Source of the DNA: Streptomyces sp. Q6
GTDB lineage: Bacteria > Actinomycetota > Actinomycetes > Streptomycetales > Streptomycetaceae
Reading direction: 5' to 3'
Length of the DNA: 64,000 nt
Assembly: GCF_036967205.1 (NCBI RefSeq)
Contig: NZ_CP146022.1
Span: 620,001 to 684,000 of the forward strand
Shown: positions 35,274 through 44,018 of the stretch, in pieces
Position numbering within the stretch: the first letter of the stretch is position 1
Layout: every line of letters begins with the position of its first letter
The notes under the pieces: model-generated
What the model was told of the DNA's origin: nothing
The model's database searches: none
Seen by the model: the letters and a program-made list of their open reading frames with translations, nothing else
Program-made: the position numbers and the translations under genes

Positions 35274-35322
35274 GACACACCACTGGGCCGCCGGCGCGAA
35301 GCCGGCGGCCCAGTGGTGTGTC
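35274..35322. terminator. 22-bp perfect-stem bidirectional terminator
   Basis: Arms 35274-35295 and 35301-35322 are perfectly complementary over 22 bases with a GCGAA loop. The hairpin lies exactly between two convergent genes, the reductase (ends 35267) and the cyclase (ends 35334). Confidence 0.85.
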
Positions 35323-35333
35323 GACCAGCGCGG

Positions 35334-36284
35334 TCAGGCGTAACAGGCCGGCAGACGGCCGCCGTTGTACGCCACCAGCTCACCGAAGACGGACACGACG
35401 TCCAGAGGTTCCCCGTCCGCTCCTCCGGCCTGCTCGGCGTACGCCCGATGGAGGTTCCCGACGAGTCGTTCGGCGTCCAGCCAGTGCGCGTACGGGCCGG
35501 GACCCGCTTCGCGGGCGGTCTCCAGGGGCGTCAGCCCGGCCTTCGCGCCGTCCGCGGCGAGCCGCTGGATCCGGCGCAGATACGCGGCCGTCTCGTCCAG
35601 GACCTCCGGTCCGCAGACCGGGCCGTGCCCGCCGACCACCAGGAGCGGGTCGAGCGCGCGCAGCCGTTCGACGGCCCGCAGGGAGCCTCTGACCGAGCCC
35701 ATCAGGACGAACGGGGTGCACCCCGACATGAGGACGTCACCGGCGAACAGCACCCGCTCCCGCGGCAGCCAGACGACCGTGTCGTTGGTGGTGTGCGCGG
35801 GGCCGACGTGGATCAACTCGGCCTGCCGGTCGTCGAGATGCAGGACGAGGCGGTCCTCGTACGTGAGATGGGGCAGGGTGACGGAGATCCCGCCCCACTC
35901 GACGTCGGGCCACAGGCCGGTGAGGCCGAGACCGGCCGCGGCCATCTCCGTACGGGCCCGCTCGTGGGCGACGATCACGGCGTCCGAGCCGCCGACGACC
36001 GCGTTGCCGAAGGTGTGGTCGCCGTGGAAGTGCGTGTTGACGAGGACCCGTGGCGGACTGGCCGTGAGGTCGCCGATCGCCTGGCGCAGGGCGCGGGCCC
36101 TGGCTTCGGTGGCGGCCGTGTCGATGACGGTGACGCGGTCGGACCCGACCAGGACGCCGGCGTTGTTGACGCACCAGCCGCCCTCCGGCTGGACGTACGC
36201 GAAGACGCCGTCGGCGATCTCCCGCATCCGCTGTGGGGCGGCGGGGCGGGTGCCGTGGCCGTGCGGGGTGAGCGTCTCGGTCAT
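35334..36284 (-). CDS. Metallo-beta-lactamase-fold cyclase (ActIV-like), 316 aa
   Basis: The metal-binding motif THFHGDH is present, with further ligands in LIHVGPAHTTND, FAGDVLMSG and VVGGHGPVCGP. The fold is that of MBL hydrolases. The order ketoreductase, aromatase, MBL protein matches the actIII/actVII/actIV functions of actinorhodin, where ActIV closes the second ring and releases the chain from the ACP. It is the third gene in the leftward operon and its ATG overlaps the aromatase stop (ATGA). The same family also includes plain lactonases, so ActIV-like function rests on context. Confidence 0.82.
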   Translation of the reverse strand: MTETLTPHGHGTRPAAPQRMREIADGVFAYVQPEGGWCVNNAGVLVGSDRVTVIDTAATEARARALRQAIGDLTASPPRVLVNTHFHGDHTFGNAVVGGSDAVIVAHERARTEMAAAGLGLTGLWPDVEWGGISVTLPHLTYEDRLVLHLDDRQAELIHVGPAHTTNDTVVWLPRERVLFAGDVLMSGCTPFVLMGSVRGSLRAVERLRALDPLLVVGGHGPVCGPEVLDETAAYLRRIQRLAADGAKAGLTPLETAREAGPGPYAHWLDAERLVGNLHRAYAEQAGGADGEPLDVVSVFGELVAYNGGRLPACYA

Positions 36285-37273
36285 CGGCGACCGCTCCCGC
36301 TCTCCACGTGGGCGCGGGCCGCGGCGAGCGTGCGGCGGCTGTTGCCGCCCAGCGCCTCGCGCACCTTCGCGCGGGCGTCGGCGAGATCGGTCCCGGCGCC
36401 GAAGAACGCCGTGACGCCGTCGGGGTCGAGCGCGACACTGTGGCGTGCGATGACCCGTGTGCGGCCGTCCGCGCCCGCGGTGACGGTCCACTCGCCGCTG
36501 TGGCCGAGCAGCGGGCGCGGCACGGTCGTCTGCTTGTAGACGATCCGCGCGGTGGTCTCGCCGGGGAAGCAGAGCCGTACCGAGCGGGTGGTGTGCACCG
36601 TGCCGTCGGCGGCCGCGGTGTCCATCTCCAGCGTCTGCACCTCGGCCCCGGCCGTGGCCTCGCCCGCGGGCGTGGTGCCGAGTTCCAGGCGGGCGACGTG
36701 GGGGAGCCTGTCCGGCCAGAGGTCGGCCCGGTGCAGGAAGGCGTACACCTCGTCGGCCGGTCCGTCGATCTCCACCTCGTCGGTGAAGGAGAACACCAAC
36801 TCCCCCACCGCGTCGGTGCGTTCGGCCCAGTCGACGACCGAGGCGACCTCGGTGACGCTGTTGCCGTCGAGGGCTTCGGCCACCCAGCGCGCCGATGCGG
36901 GGTCGTCGTCGGTGAGGGTCCAGTCGTGGGCGAGGACGAGCGTACTCGTCCCCTCGGCCGGCTCGGTCGCGAACGCCCAGTGGCCGCCCATCGAGGCGAG
37001 GGGCGGGGCGCTGTTCTCCTGCCGGAACCCGATGCGCAGCCCGTCGGGGTCGAACGTGCGCCGCGAGGTCCAGCTGCGCACCTCGTGGCCGACCAGCGCC
37101 CACAGGCGGATGCGTTCGCCGTCGGGCGAGCTCTCCAGTACCTGGGCGTGCAGGCAGGGGGTGAAGTAGAGCGGCCAGTCGAGGACGTCGGCGACGATGC
37201 CGTACGCGCGGGCCGCGGGCGCCTTGAGGACGGCCGTGTGCCGGGCGGTGTGCGGGGTCACGGGAGCTCCCAT
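36281..37273 (-). CDS. Bifunctional aromatase/cyclase, two SRPBCC domains, 330 aa
   Basis: Two START/SRPBCC (polyketide cyclase) domains lie in tandem, about residues 10-150 (TAVLKAPAARAYGIVADVLD and GGHWAFATEP) and about 165-320 (FSFTDEVEIDGPADEVYAFL and GEWTVTAG). Di-domain aromatases of this size (ActVII, Gris ARO/CYC) act on C9-reduced poly-beta-ketones and aromatise the first ring by two dehydrations. This fits the ketoreductase that it follows. The ATG at 37273 overlaps the ketoreductase stop by one base, and its own stop overlaps the next start. All three are under the SARP box at 38130-38172. Confidence 0.9.
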   Translation of the reverse strand: MGAPVTPHTARHTAVLKAPAARAYGIVADVLDWPLYFTPCLHAQVLESSPDGERIRLWALVGHEVRSWTSRRTFDPDGLRIGFRQENSAPPLASMGGHWAFATEPAEGTSTLVLAHDWTLTDDDPASARWVAEALDGNSVTEVASVVDWAERTDAVGELVFSFTDEVEIDGPADEVYAFLHRADLWPDRLPHVARLELGTTPAGEATAGAEVQTLEMDTAAADGTVHTTRSVRLCFPGETTARIVYKQTTVPRPLLGHSGEWTVTAGADGRTRVIARHSVALDPDGVTAFFGAGTDLADARAKVREALGGNSRRTLAAARAHVESGSGRR

Positions 37274-38097
37274 CAGTAGTTCCCCAGTCCGCCGCACACG
37301 TTCCACGCCTGCGCGGTGACGGCGGCGGCCGCGTCGGACGCCAGGTAGCCGACCAGCGCGGCCACTTCGTCGGGGCGGCTGTAGCGGCCCAGCGGGATCT
37401 TCGCCTCGAAGCGGCTCAGCACCTCCTCCTCCGGTACGTCCCACAGGTCGGCGTAGTGCCGGCGGACCTGGCCCGCCATCGGCGTCTCGACGTAGCCGGG
37501 GCAGACGGCGTTGACGGTGATGCCGGTCCGGGCGAGCTCCAGGCCCAGCGCCTTGGTGAAGCCGATGACCCCGTGCTTGGAGGCCGAGTACGGCGCCCCG
37601 AAGACCACCCCCTGCTTCCCACCGGTGGAGGCGATGCTGATGATCCGGCCGCGGTCGCGCTCGCGCATGCCGCCGGTGGTCAGTGCCTCCTTCGTCACGA
37701 GGAAGACGCTGTTGAGGTTGGTGTCGATCACGTCGTACCAGAGCTCGTCGGGCAGGTCGGCGGTGACGCCGCCGCCGCTGCGGCCCGCGTTGTTGACGAG
37801 GACCTCGACCGGGCCGAAGCGGTCGACGGCGGCGCGCACGAACTCCCGTACCGCCGGGGCCGAGGTGACGTCGCAGACCGCGCCGTCCGCCTCGTGGCCG
37901 AGCTCGGTCAGTTCCTTGACGGTCGCGGTCAGCGCCTCCTCGTCGCGGGCGCAGAGGAAGACCGGATGCCCGCTGCCCGCCAGGGCCGCGGCCACGGCGT
38001 GGCCGATGCCCCGGGTCGCCCCGGTGACGAGGGCGGTGCCGCGGCGGGCGGCTCCGGCCTCGTGGTCCTCGGCTGTCTGCGTTGTCGTTGCGGTCAC
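37273..38097 (-). CDS. Polyketide C9 ketoreductase (ActIII type), 274 aa
   Basis: This is a short-chain dehydrogenase very close to ActIII: cofactor motif TGATRGIG (residues 25-32), catalytic Ser157, Tyr170 and Lys174 in YSASK, and the family-specific ending NVCGGLGNY. It reduces the C9 keto group of the nascent chain with NADPH. The pocket motif is RSGGG where ActIII has RPGGG (Pro94 region), a site known to influence stereochemistry. It is the first gene of the leftward ketoreductase-aromatase-cyclase operon, and its promoter region is shared with the divergent SnoaL gene. Confidence 0.92.
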   Translation of the reverse strand: MTATTTQTAEDHEAGAARRGTALVTGATRGIGHAVAAALAGSGHPVFLCARDEEALTATVKELTELGHEADGAVCDVTSAPAVREFVRAAVDRFGPVEVLVNNAGRSGGGVTADLPDELWYDVIDTNLNSVFLVTKEALTTGGMRERDRGRIISIASTGGKQGVVFGAPYSASKHGVIGFTKALGLELARTGITVNAVCPGYVETPMAGQVRRHYADLWDVPEEEVLSRFEAKIPLGRYSRPDEVAALVGYLASDAAAAVTAQAWNVCGGLGNY

Positions 38098-38129
38098 GGC
38101 CGCGCTCCCCTCGATGGTCCGATGGCGTC

Positions 38130-38172
38130 AATCTGTCCGACCGCCCTTGAGGCGGGCTCGAGGAGGCGTCGA
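38130..38172 (-). promoter_or_regulatory. Triple SARP box and -10 for the ketoreductase operon
   Basis: Read leftward there are three heptamers with 11-base period: TCGACGC (38172-38166), TCGAGCC (38161-38155) and TCAAGGG (38150-38144). After exactly eight bases comes CAGATT (38135-38130) as -10. This is the textbook SARP geometry. Confidence 0.78.
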
Positions 38173-38189
38173 GCCCGCTCGGCGACGCT
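38158..38189 (+). promoter_or_regulatory. SARP box for the divergent SnoaL-like gene
   Basis: TCGAGGA (38158-38164) and TCGAGCC (38169-38175) are 11 bases apart, followed eight bases later by GACGCT (38184-38189). It overlaps the leftward box, so one bound SARP set could serve both directions. Confidence 0.55.
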
Positions 38190-38237
38190 GATCCGGTTCG
38201 GCCGACCGGCCGGGACACCGTGCGACGAGGAGTGTCC

Positions 38238-38690
38238 GTGACCACCAGCGCACCGGCGGCGACCGCCGCCCTCACCGGCCTCTACGCGGAGGTCCAGCAG
38301 TTCTACGCCCGGCAGGCGCATCGCCTCGACGCCGTCCGGGCCGAGGAGTTCGCCGCGACCTTCGCCCAGGACGGGGAGTTCGAGCACTCCCCCGACTCGC
38401 CCCCGGCGCGGGGCCGCGAGGCGATCGCCGAGGAGGTGCGCGGCTTCAACGAGCGCCGCTTCGCCGACGATCCCGTGCAGCGACGGCACTGGTTCAACAT
38501 GCTGGACGTACGCCCGCAGGACGACGGCAGCATCCAGACGGAGTTCTACGCCCTGGTGGTGATCACCCGGCCCGGACAGGCCACGCCGGTGATCGCGCCC
38601 AGCTGCGTGGTGCGTGACGTGCTCGTCCGCGAGGACGGTCACCTGCGCACGCTGCGACGGAAGGTGACGCAGGATCACCTGTCGTTCTGA
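38238..38690 (+). CDS. SnoaL/NTF2-like tailoring protein, 150 aa
   Basis: A single NTF2-like cone domain with a long N-terminal helix (LYAEVQQFYARQAHRLDAVR) and the cavity strands FAATFAQDGEFEHSP and HWFNMLDVRPQDDG. The family includes polyketide cyclases, hydroxylases (SnoaL, SnoaL2) and the small subunits of ring dioxygenases. A His/Asp pair inside the cone is possible, but the reaction cannot be named. GTG 38238 is preceded by GAGGAG (38227-38232). Its own SARP box and position beside the ketoreductase place it in the polyketide pathway. Confidence 0.75.
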   Translation: MTTSAPAATAALTGLYAEVQQFYARQAHRLDAVRAEEFAATFAQDGEFEHSPDSPPARGREAIAEEVRGFNERRFADDPVQRRHWFNMLDVRPQDDGSIQTEFYALVVITRPGQATPVIAPSCVVRDVLVREDGHLRTLRRKVTQDHLSF

Positions 38691-38700
38691 CGGAACGCGT

Positions 38701-38740
38701 GACGAAGGGGCCGACCGTGATCACGGTCGGCCCCTTCGTC
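38701..38740. terminator. 40-base perfect palindrome, bidirectional terminator
   Basis: GACGAAGGGGCCGACCGTGA is followed directly by its exact complement. It lies between two convergent genes, the SnoaL-like gene (ends 38690) and the ACP gene (ends 38760). A stem of 18-19 pairs is expected. Confidence 0.85.
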
Positions 38741-38759
38741 GTGTCGTGCAGCCGTCGCG

Positions 38760-39017
38760 TCAGGCGGCTCGGGCGAGCACCTCGTTCACGCCGTCGAGGA
38801 ACTGCCGCGGGGTCCGCAGATCCGACAACTCGGTGTCGTCGATCTCCACTCCGAATCGCTGGGTGACATGGGCCGCCGTCTCCAGCATGGCGAGCGAGTC
38901 GTATCCGAGGTCGGTGAACGGGGTGTCGAGGTCGGTTCCGTCGAAGGCGGTGTCCTCGTCCTCGCCGGCGCACACGGCGAGGATCTGCCGGAGGTCGTTC
39001 AGGGTGATCGTGCTCAT
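38760..39017 (-). CDS. Acyl carrier protein of the minimal PKS, 85 aa
   Basis: The phosphopantetheine site is Ser41 in DLGYDSL. Length, acidity and four-helix pattern are those of type II PKS ACPs. It is the third gene of the minimal PKS set (KS-alpha, KS-beta, ACP), 34 bases after KS-beta. It carries the growing poly-beta-ketone and must be activated by a PPTase such as the one at 56417-57079. ATG 39017 is the only start that gives a normal ACP; longer readings add an Arg/Pro-rich, non-native stretch. Confidence 0.92.
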   Translation of the reverse strand: MSTITLNDLRQILAVCAGEDEDTAFDGTDLDTPFTDLGYDSLAMLETAAHVTQRFGVEIDDTELSDLRTPRQFLDGVNEVLARAA

Positions 39018-39051
39018 GTGGGGGGTCCTCACTCCTTCGGGCCTTGGGGTG

Positions 39052-40314
39052 TCACTGGGCTTCCGGCGCGCGGACGACCACGGCGGCGTTGAATCCGCCC
39101 TGTCCGCGCGCCAGTACGAGGGCGGTGCGCACCGCGAGGGTGCGCGGCGCGTCCCGTACGAGATCGATCCGGTGGTCGGGGCCGGGCCGTGCGACGTTGA
39201 TCGTCGGGGGCACGACGCCGTCGCGTACGGACAGCAGGGCGGCCGCGACATCCAGCGCGGGACCTCCCGCGGCCAGCCGTCCGGTCATCGTCCGGGGCGC
39301 GGTCACCGGCACCCCGTACGGACCGAAGAGCGCGGTGAGGGCCGCGGTCTCCGCCCGGTCCAGGGCCGGATCACCGGCGGCGTCGGCGAACACCACGTCG
39401 ACGTCGGACGGTTCCGCGCCCGCGTCGGCGAGGGCGGTGCGGGCGGCCCGTTCGAGACCGGGTGGCCGCCCGGAGCCGGGGGCGGGGTCGAACGTGGCGG
39501 CGTATCCGGCGATCTCCCCGTAGACCTGCCGGGCTCCGCGCCGGTCCGCGGCCGCGGCGTCCTCCAGGATCAGGATCGCGCCGCCCTCCCCCGGGACATG
39601 GCCGCTCGCCCGGGTGTCGAAGGGAACGTAGGCGCGGGCGGGGTCGGGTTCCCGCGAGAGGCGGCCGCTCGCCGTGTGCGCGGCCAGGCCCCACGGGTCG
39701 AGGGCCGACTCGACACCGCCGGTGACCGTGAAGGTGCTGCCCTTGCGCAGCGTGCGGCGGGCGTGGCCGATCGCGTCGAGGCCGCCGGCCTGTTCGGAGA
39801 CGAGCACACCGCCGGCTCCGCGCATGCCGTGGCGGATGGAGATCTGGCCGGTGTTGACCGCGTAGAACCAGGCGAAGGACTCGTACACGCTGACGTGCTG
39901 CGGTCCTTGTGTCCAGAGCTTGCGGATCTCGCGGTGGGTGAACTCGAAGCCGCCCGTGGCGTTGGAGGTGATCACGCTCTTGTCGTACTCGGGGATCGTG
40001 TCGGGTTCCGCCGCCGCGTCCGCGAGGGCCCAGTCGGTGGCGGCCAGGGCCAGCCTGGTGACCCGGTCGGTCTGCGGGAGCAGCCGTCCCGGCACGTGCG
40101 CGGCGTCCTCGAAGCCCTCGATGCGGCCCACCAGTCGGGTCGGATAGCCGGTGGCGTCGAAGGAGTCGACGGGCCGGATGCCGCTGACTCCGCTGAGCGT
40201 GGCGGCCCACCACTCCTCGACACCGAGCCCGTTGGGGGCGACGACACCGATTCCGGTCACGACCGCCGTACGGGTACGGGTAGTTGTACTGGTCCGGGCC
40301 GGTGCGAGGGTCAT
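39052..40314 (-). CDS. Ketosynthase beta / chain length factor, 420 aa
   Basis: It has the ketosynthase fold ([17 protein letters not shown] at the N-terminus), but the active-site Cys is replaced by Gln175 ([12 protein letters not shown]), the hallmark of the chain length factor. It pairs with KS-alpha and sets the number of malonyl units. Its ATG overlaps the KS-alpha stop (ATGA), so the two are translated as a heterodimer in equal amounts. Chain length cannot be read from the sequence alone. It is driven from the SARP box 41647-41678. Confidence 0.93.
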   Translation of the reverse strand: MTLAPARTSTTTRTRTAVVTGIGVVAPNGLGVEEWWAATLSGVSGIRPVDSFDATGYPTRLVGRIEGFEDAAHVPGRLLPQTDRVTRLALAATDWALADAAAEPDTIPEYDKSVITSNATGGFEFTHREIRKLWTQGPQHVSVYESFAWFYAVNTGQISIRHGMRGAGGVLVSEQAGGLDAIGHARRTLRKGSTFTVTGGVESALDPWGLAAHTASGRLSREPDPARAYVPFDTRASGHVPGEGGAILILEDAAAADRRGARQVYGEIAGYAATFDPAPGSGRPPGLERAARTALADAGAEPSDVDVVFADAAGDPALDRAETAALTALFGPYGVPVTAPRTMTGRLAAGGPALDVAAALLSVRDGVVPPTINVARPGPDHRIDLVRDAPRTLAVRTALVLARGQGGFNAAVVVRAPEAQ

Positions 40315-41585
40315 GCCGCACTCTCCTGACGGGGTTCACGGGCGAGGACCATCGCGCTCTGGAAGCCGCCGAAGCCGCTGCCGACGCTGAGCACGGTGTC
40401 GACGGCGACCTCGCGCGCCTCGTTCGGCACGTAGTCGAGGTCGCACTCGGGGTCGGGTTCGTGCAGATTGGCGGTGGGCGGCACGGCGCCGTACTCCAGC
40501 GCGAGGGCGCAGGCCGCGATCTCGATCGAGCCGATCGCGCCCAGCGAGTGGCCGATCATGGACTTGATGGAGCTGATGGGCACGTGCCGGGCGTGGTCGC
40601 CGAGGGCGGTCTTGAAGGCGGCCGTCTCGTGCCGGTCGTTCTGCTTGGTGCCGGATCCGTGCGCGTTGACGTAGCCGACGGAGGCGGGGTCGGTGCGGCC
40701 CTCCTCCAGTGCGTGGCGGATGGCCTCGGCCATCTCCCGGCCGTCCGGCTTGAGCCCGGTCATGTGGTACGCGTTGCAGCGCGTGGCGTAGCCGGAGATC
40801 AGCCCGTACACGTGCGCTCCGCGGGCCCTCGCGTGGCCGAGTTCCTCCAGGACGAACATGGCCGCGCCCTCCGCGAGGACGAAGCCGTTGCGGGTGCGGT
40901 CGAAGGGGCGCGAGGCGTGCTCGGGCGCGTCGTTGCGCGGTGAGGTCGCCTTGATCGCGTCGAAGCAGGCCACGGCGATCGGTGAGATGGGGGTGTCGGC
41001 GGCGCCGGCCAGCATGACGTCGGCGCTGCCCTCCGCGATCAGGTCGCGGGCGTAGCCGAGGGAGTCGAGGCCGGAGGTGCAGCCGGTGGAGACGACGGCG
41101 GCCGGGCCCTCGGCGCCGACGACCCGGGCCACTTCGGCCGCGAGGGAACTGGGTACGAACGCGTCGAACAGGTGCGGGGAGATGTATCCGGCGTCGAGTT
41201 CCCAGGTGCGGCCGCTGTCGCTGAGCGCGAGGTACTCGCGTTCGAGCGTGGTGGTGCCGCCGACGGCGCTGCCGACGCTGACGCCGGTCCGCTCCGGCCG
41301 GAGTTCGGCGAACTCCAGACCGCTGTCGGCGAGGCACTCGCGGGCGCTGACCACGGCGAACTGCGCGGCCCTGTCCAGCCGGCGGATCTCGCGGGGCGTG
41401 AGTCCGTGGCGCTCGGGCGCGAAGTCGACCTCGGCGGCGATCTGCGAGCGGAACGGGGAGGGGTCGAAGAAGGAGAGGGTGCGGGTGGCGGTGCGGCCCG
41501 AGACCAGCAGGTCCCAGAAGGCCTTCTTGCCCACTCCGCCCGGTGCCACCACGCCGATCCCGGTGATGGCGACTTGTCGGTTCAC
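40311..41585 (-). CDS. Ketosynthase alpha of the minimal aromatic PKS, 424 aa
   Basis: Catalytic Cys169 lies in [11 protein letters not shown], as in ActI-ORF1. The two His are in [16 protein letters not shown] and [11 protein letters not shown]. It performs decarboxylative condensation of malonyl-ACP units with KS-beta as partner. The GTG start at 41585 overlaps the stop of the restored upstream SARP gene (GTGA). A SARP box lies inside the 3' end of that gene, so the minimal PKS can be transcribed on its own. The strong motif match makes the call secure. Confidence 0.95.
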   Translation of the reverse strand: MNRQVAITGIGVVAPGGVGKKAFWDLLVSGRTATRTLSFFDPSPFRSQIAAEVDFAPERHGLTPREIRRLDRAAQFAVVSARECLADSGLEFAELRPERTGVSVGSAVGGTTTLEREYLALSDSGRTWELDAGYISPHLFDAFVPSSLAAEVARVVGAEGPAAVVSTGCTSGLDSLGYARDLIAEGSADVMLAGAADTPISPIAVACFDAIKATSPRNDAPEHASRPFDRTRNGFVLAEGAAMFVLEELGHARARGAHVYGLISGYATRCNAYHMTGLKPDGREMAEAIRHALEEGRTDPASVGYVNAHGSGTKQNDRHETAAFKTALGDHARHVPISSIKSMIGHSLGAIGSIEIAACALALEYGAVPPTANLHEPDPECDLDYVPNEAREVAVDTVLSVGSGFGGFQSAMVLAREPRQESAA

Positions 41586-42495
41586 TGCGGTTTTCCCCCT
41601 TGGGCGAGCGGTACGACGGACTGGGTGACGCCTGCTTGCGACGGGAAGTCTGCGGCGCCGGGCTCGAAGTCGGCTCGAGGAACGGTGGCGTTCGCGGCCG
41701 CGCCGCCGGGTACGGCGGGCGGGCGCACGGGAATCGCGTCGCCCGCCCGTACGGCCCGGTACAGCCGCCGTACGACCGGGCCCGGCGCCACCCCAACTCG
41801 GCGGCCATGGCGGTGCGCAACCGGGCGAAGGCCGCCAGCGCGTCGAAGCGGCGCCCGCAGTGGTGCAGGGCGGTCATCAGCAGCGCGCACAATTCCTCGT
41901 CGCAGGGGCGGGCCACGGCGAGGGCGGCGAGTTCACCGACCGCGTCGCGGTGACCGCCGAGCGCCATCTCTCCTGCGGCGCACCGGAGTTGGAGGGCCAG
42001 TCGGCGCCGGTCGAACTGGTCCGCGGCGGCGCGCAGCAGTCTGCCCTGCTCGACGTCGCCGAAGAGCGGACCCTCGCAGAGCGCCAGCGCGGCACGGCCC
42101 GCCCGGGTCGCCACCGCGTGGTCCCCGGCCTGGTCGGCGGTCTGGGCGACGCGTTCCAGGCGGGTGAAGCCGTCCAGGTCGCAGGAGCCCTCGCCGGCCT
42201 CGAAGCGGTAACCGCCGTACTCGGTGACCAGCACGCGTCGGGCGATCTCCGCCGGTGGCCTGGCGCAGGCACGGGCGAGCGCCTTGCGCAGCTGGAGCAC
42301 GTAGGTCTGGAGCGTCGCCGCGGCGCTGCGCGGCGGATGGCCGTCCCACAGCTCCGCCAGCAGGGCCGCGGGGGTGACCGGGTGTCCGGCGCCGAGCACC
42401 AGGAGGGCGAGGACCTGCCGGGGTTTGCGGGCCGCGGGCACCCCGTCGCCGTGCGCGCCGAGGACGTGGAAGCGTCCGAGCACGTGGACGTCCAT
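41582..42495 (-). pseudogene. SARP-family regulator (BTAD), frameshifted near the C-terminus
   Basis: The first frame has the OmpR-like DNA-binding domain (about residues 1-95: FHVLGAHGDG, RKPRQVLALLVL, LLAELWDGHPPRSA, TLQTYVLQLRKAL) and most of the bacterial transcriptional activator domain, to RTAMAAELG. There, at the C-run 41790-41793, the frame shifts. With one added base it continues [18 protein letters not shown] and ends GGKPQ at 41582, a full protein of about 304 residues. As read, it would lose the last 69 residues and run into the ketosynthase gene in the wrong frame. The DNA-binding domain and most of the activation domain remain, so partial function is possible. Start at ATG 42495 or GTG 42498. 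Confidence 0.82.
41647..41678 (-). promoter_or_regulatory. SARP box and -10 for the minimal PKS, inside the SARP gene
   Basis: Read leftward, two identical TCGAGCC heptamers (41678-41672 and 41667-41661) are 11 bases apart. After exactly eight bases comes CAGACT (41652-41647). The site lies in the 3' coding end of the SARP gene, about 60 bases before KS-alpha. Confidence 0.75.
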
Positions 42496-42564
42496 CACGG
42501 GCGGGTCCGTTCGGTGCCCGGCCGGGTCGGGGGACGTGCCCCCGCCTGCCTCGGCCCGCTGGAT

Positions 42565-42607
42565 TCCAGAGGGACTCGACCCGCGGTCGAGGCCGTCTCG
42601 CGAGGGT
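42565..42607. promoter_or_regulatory. Four-heptamer SARP box between the SARP and acyltransferase genes
   Basis: On the plus strand TCCAGAG (42565), TCGACCC (42576), TCGAGGC (42587) and TCGCGAG (42598) keep an 11-base period. GAGGGT (42602-42607) lies eight bases after the third and may be the -10 for the acyltransferase gene. On the minus strand TCGACCG, TCGAGTC and TGGAATC also run at 11 bases, so the SARP gene may regulate itself. Confidence 0.6.
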
Positions 42608-42647
42608 CGCGGGGTTCCAGCCGAGCACGAGAGCCCGGGAGGCCTCC

Positions 42648-43724
42648 ATGGACGAACGAAGGACCGTACTGCTGCTGCCCGGCCAGGGCGCGCAGCGCGA
42701 ACGGATGGCCGCCGGCCTGTACGGGCGGGAGCGGGTGTTCACGGACGCGATGGACGACTTCTTCCGCTTCTTCGACGCGCTCGACGGCCGGGGCGGTGGT
42801 CGTTCCGGTGAACGGCGCGGCCGTCGGCTCAGCGATCGGCCCGGGGATCGGCTCGGCGGTCAAGGGGAAGCGCTGCGTGCCACCTGGTTGCGTGCGGCCC
42901 CCGGCTCCGCGATCGGCGAGGCGCGTGCCGCGCAGCCTCTGCTGTTCGCCGTGGGGCACGCGCTCGGGCGTGCCGTGGACCGCTGGGGCTCCGGCGTGGA
43001 CGTGCTGGTGGGGCACAGCGCGGGCGAGCTCGCGGCGGCCTGCCTCGCCGGGGTGTTCACCCTGGAGGAGGGCGCGGGCCTGCTGGCCGCGCGGTCGCGG
43101 GTGACCGCCCCGGCGGGAGGGATGCTCGCGGTCGCCGCCCCGGCCGCCGCGCTGGCCGCCCACGCGCGCGACGGCGTGGTGGTGGGCGCGGTCAACGGGC
43201 CCCGGCAGACGGTCCTTTCGGGTCCCTCCGGCCCTCTCGCCGAGGCCGCGCGGCGGCTGCGGGCGGCCGGGGTGACCGTGCGGCCGCTCCGCTCGGACCA
43301 CGGGTTCCACAGCCCCTCGATGGAGCCGGTCGCGAACGCGTTCACCGCCGCGTTCGGCGCGCTGGAGCTGCGGGCGCCGACGCGGGAGCTGATCTCGTGC
43401 CGGACCGCCCGCCGTCTCACGCGGGACGAGGCGCGCCGCCCCGCCTTCTGGGGTGACCAGTTGAGCCTCCCGGTGCGGTTCTGGCCCGCGCTGCGGGCGC
43501 TGCTCGACGCGCACACCGAGGGTCCCGGGCTCGTCCTGCTCGACGCGAGCTGCGACCACAGCCTCTCGGCGGCCGCCCGGCGTCATCCCGCCGTGCGTTC
43601 CGGTGCGGTCGTGGTGGCGCCGCTGCTGCCGTCGCACGGTACGGGGACGGCCGCCGACGTGGCCGCCCTGGACGCGGCGCGGGCGGTTCACGCCCGCGCC
43701 TCGGTGAGCCGGGCGGCCACGTAG
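42648..43724 (+). CDS. Free-standing acyltransferase (starter-unit/malonyl transacylase type), 358 aa
   Basis: N-terminal LLLPGQGAQ, nucleophile Ser124 in VGHSAGELAAA, the His-containing DHGFHSPSMEP, and RPAFWGDQL towards the end give a complete malonyl/acyl-CoA:ACP transacylase. Most type II clusters lack their own; those that use a non-acetate starter (R1128, frenolicin, fredericamycin) carry one with a KSIII and extra ACP, as here. It may edit or load the priming ACP. Residues about 48-75 are an unusual Gly/Arg-rich insert. It converges with, and overlaps by 37 bases, the second ACP gene. Confidence 0.85.
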   Translation: MDERRTVLLLPGQGAQRERMAAGLYGRERVFTDAMDDFFRFFDALDGRGGGRSGERRGRRLSDRPGDRLGGQGEALRATWLRAAPGSAIGEARAAQPLLFAVGHALGRAVDRWGSGVDVLVGHSAGELAAACLAGVFTLEEGAGLLAARSRVTAPAGGMLAVAAPAAALAAHARDGVVVGAVNGPRQTVLSGPSGPLAEAARRLRAAGVTVRPLRSDHGFHSPSMEPVANAFTAAFGALELRAPTRELISCRTARRLTRDEARRPAFWGDQLSLPVRFWPALRALLDAHTEGPGLVLLDASCDHSLSAAARRHPAVRSGAVVVAPLLPSHGTGTAADVAALDAARAVHARASVSRAAT

Positions 43725-43948
43725 GCGATCAGCGCCGAGGGGGTCTTGAGCTCGTCGAGCTGCTCGTCGGAAATAGTGACCGGGTAGTCGTCCTGGATGC
43801 GGGTGACGAGTTCGAACACGGTCAGCGAGTCGTAGCCGAGGTCGGTGAACGTGGTGTCCAGGGTCGTCTCGTCGAGGGCGGCGGCGGCCTCGCTGTCGAG
43901 GGTGTCGTCCACGAGCTTGCGGAACTCGTCGAGGGTGAAGGCGCTCAC
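43688..43948 (-). CDS. Second acyl carrier protein (priming ACP), 86 aa
   Basis: Ser41 in DLGYDSLTVFEL is the phosphopantetheine site. It differs from the first ACP in most of its surface (MSAFTLDEFRKLVDDTLDSE), so it is a separate carrier rather than a copy. In alkyl-primed systems such as R1128 a dedicated ACP works with KSIII to build the starter. Its 3' end overlaps the convergent acyltransferase gene by 37 bases, and it is divergent from the KSIII gene across a SARP box that can be read on both strands. Confidence 0.9.
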   Translation of the reverse strand: MSAFTLDEFRKLVDDTLDSEAAAALDETTLDTTFTDLGYDSLTVFELVTRIQDDYPVTISDEQLDELKTPSALIAYVAARLTEARA

Positions 43949-44018
43949 GTCGGGTCCTTTGGGAGTCGGGCCTCAGGGAGGGGGCGGCGGGTGACCCGAC
44001 CACCGTCACCGGGGCGGC

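Noticed and set aside
40336-42498. A 720-residue SARP fusion protein
   Set aside because: After residue about 235 it reads the ketosynthase gene out of frame. It is the product of the frameshift at 41790-41793, not a real fusion.
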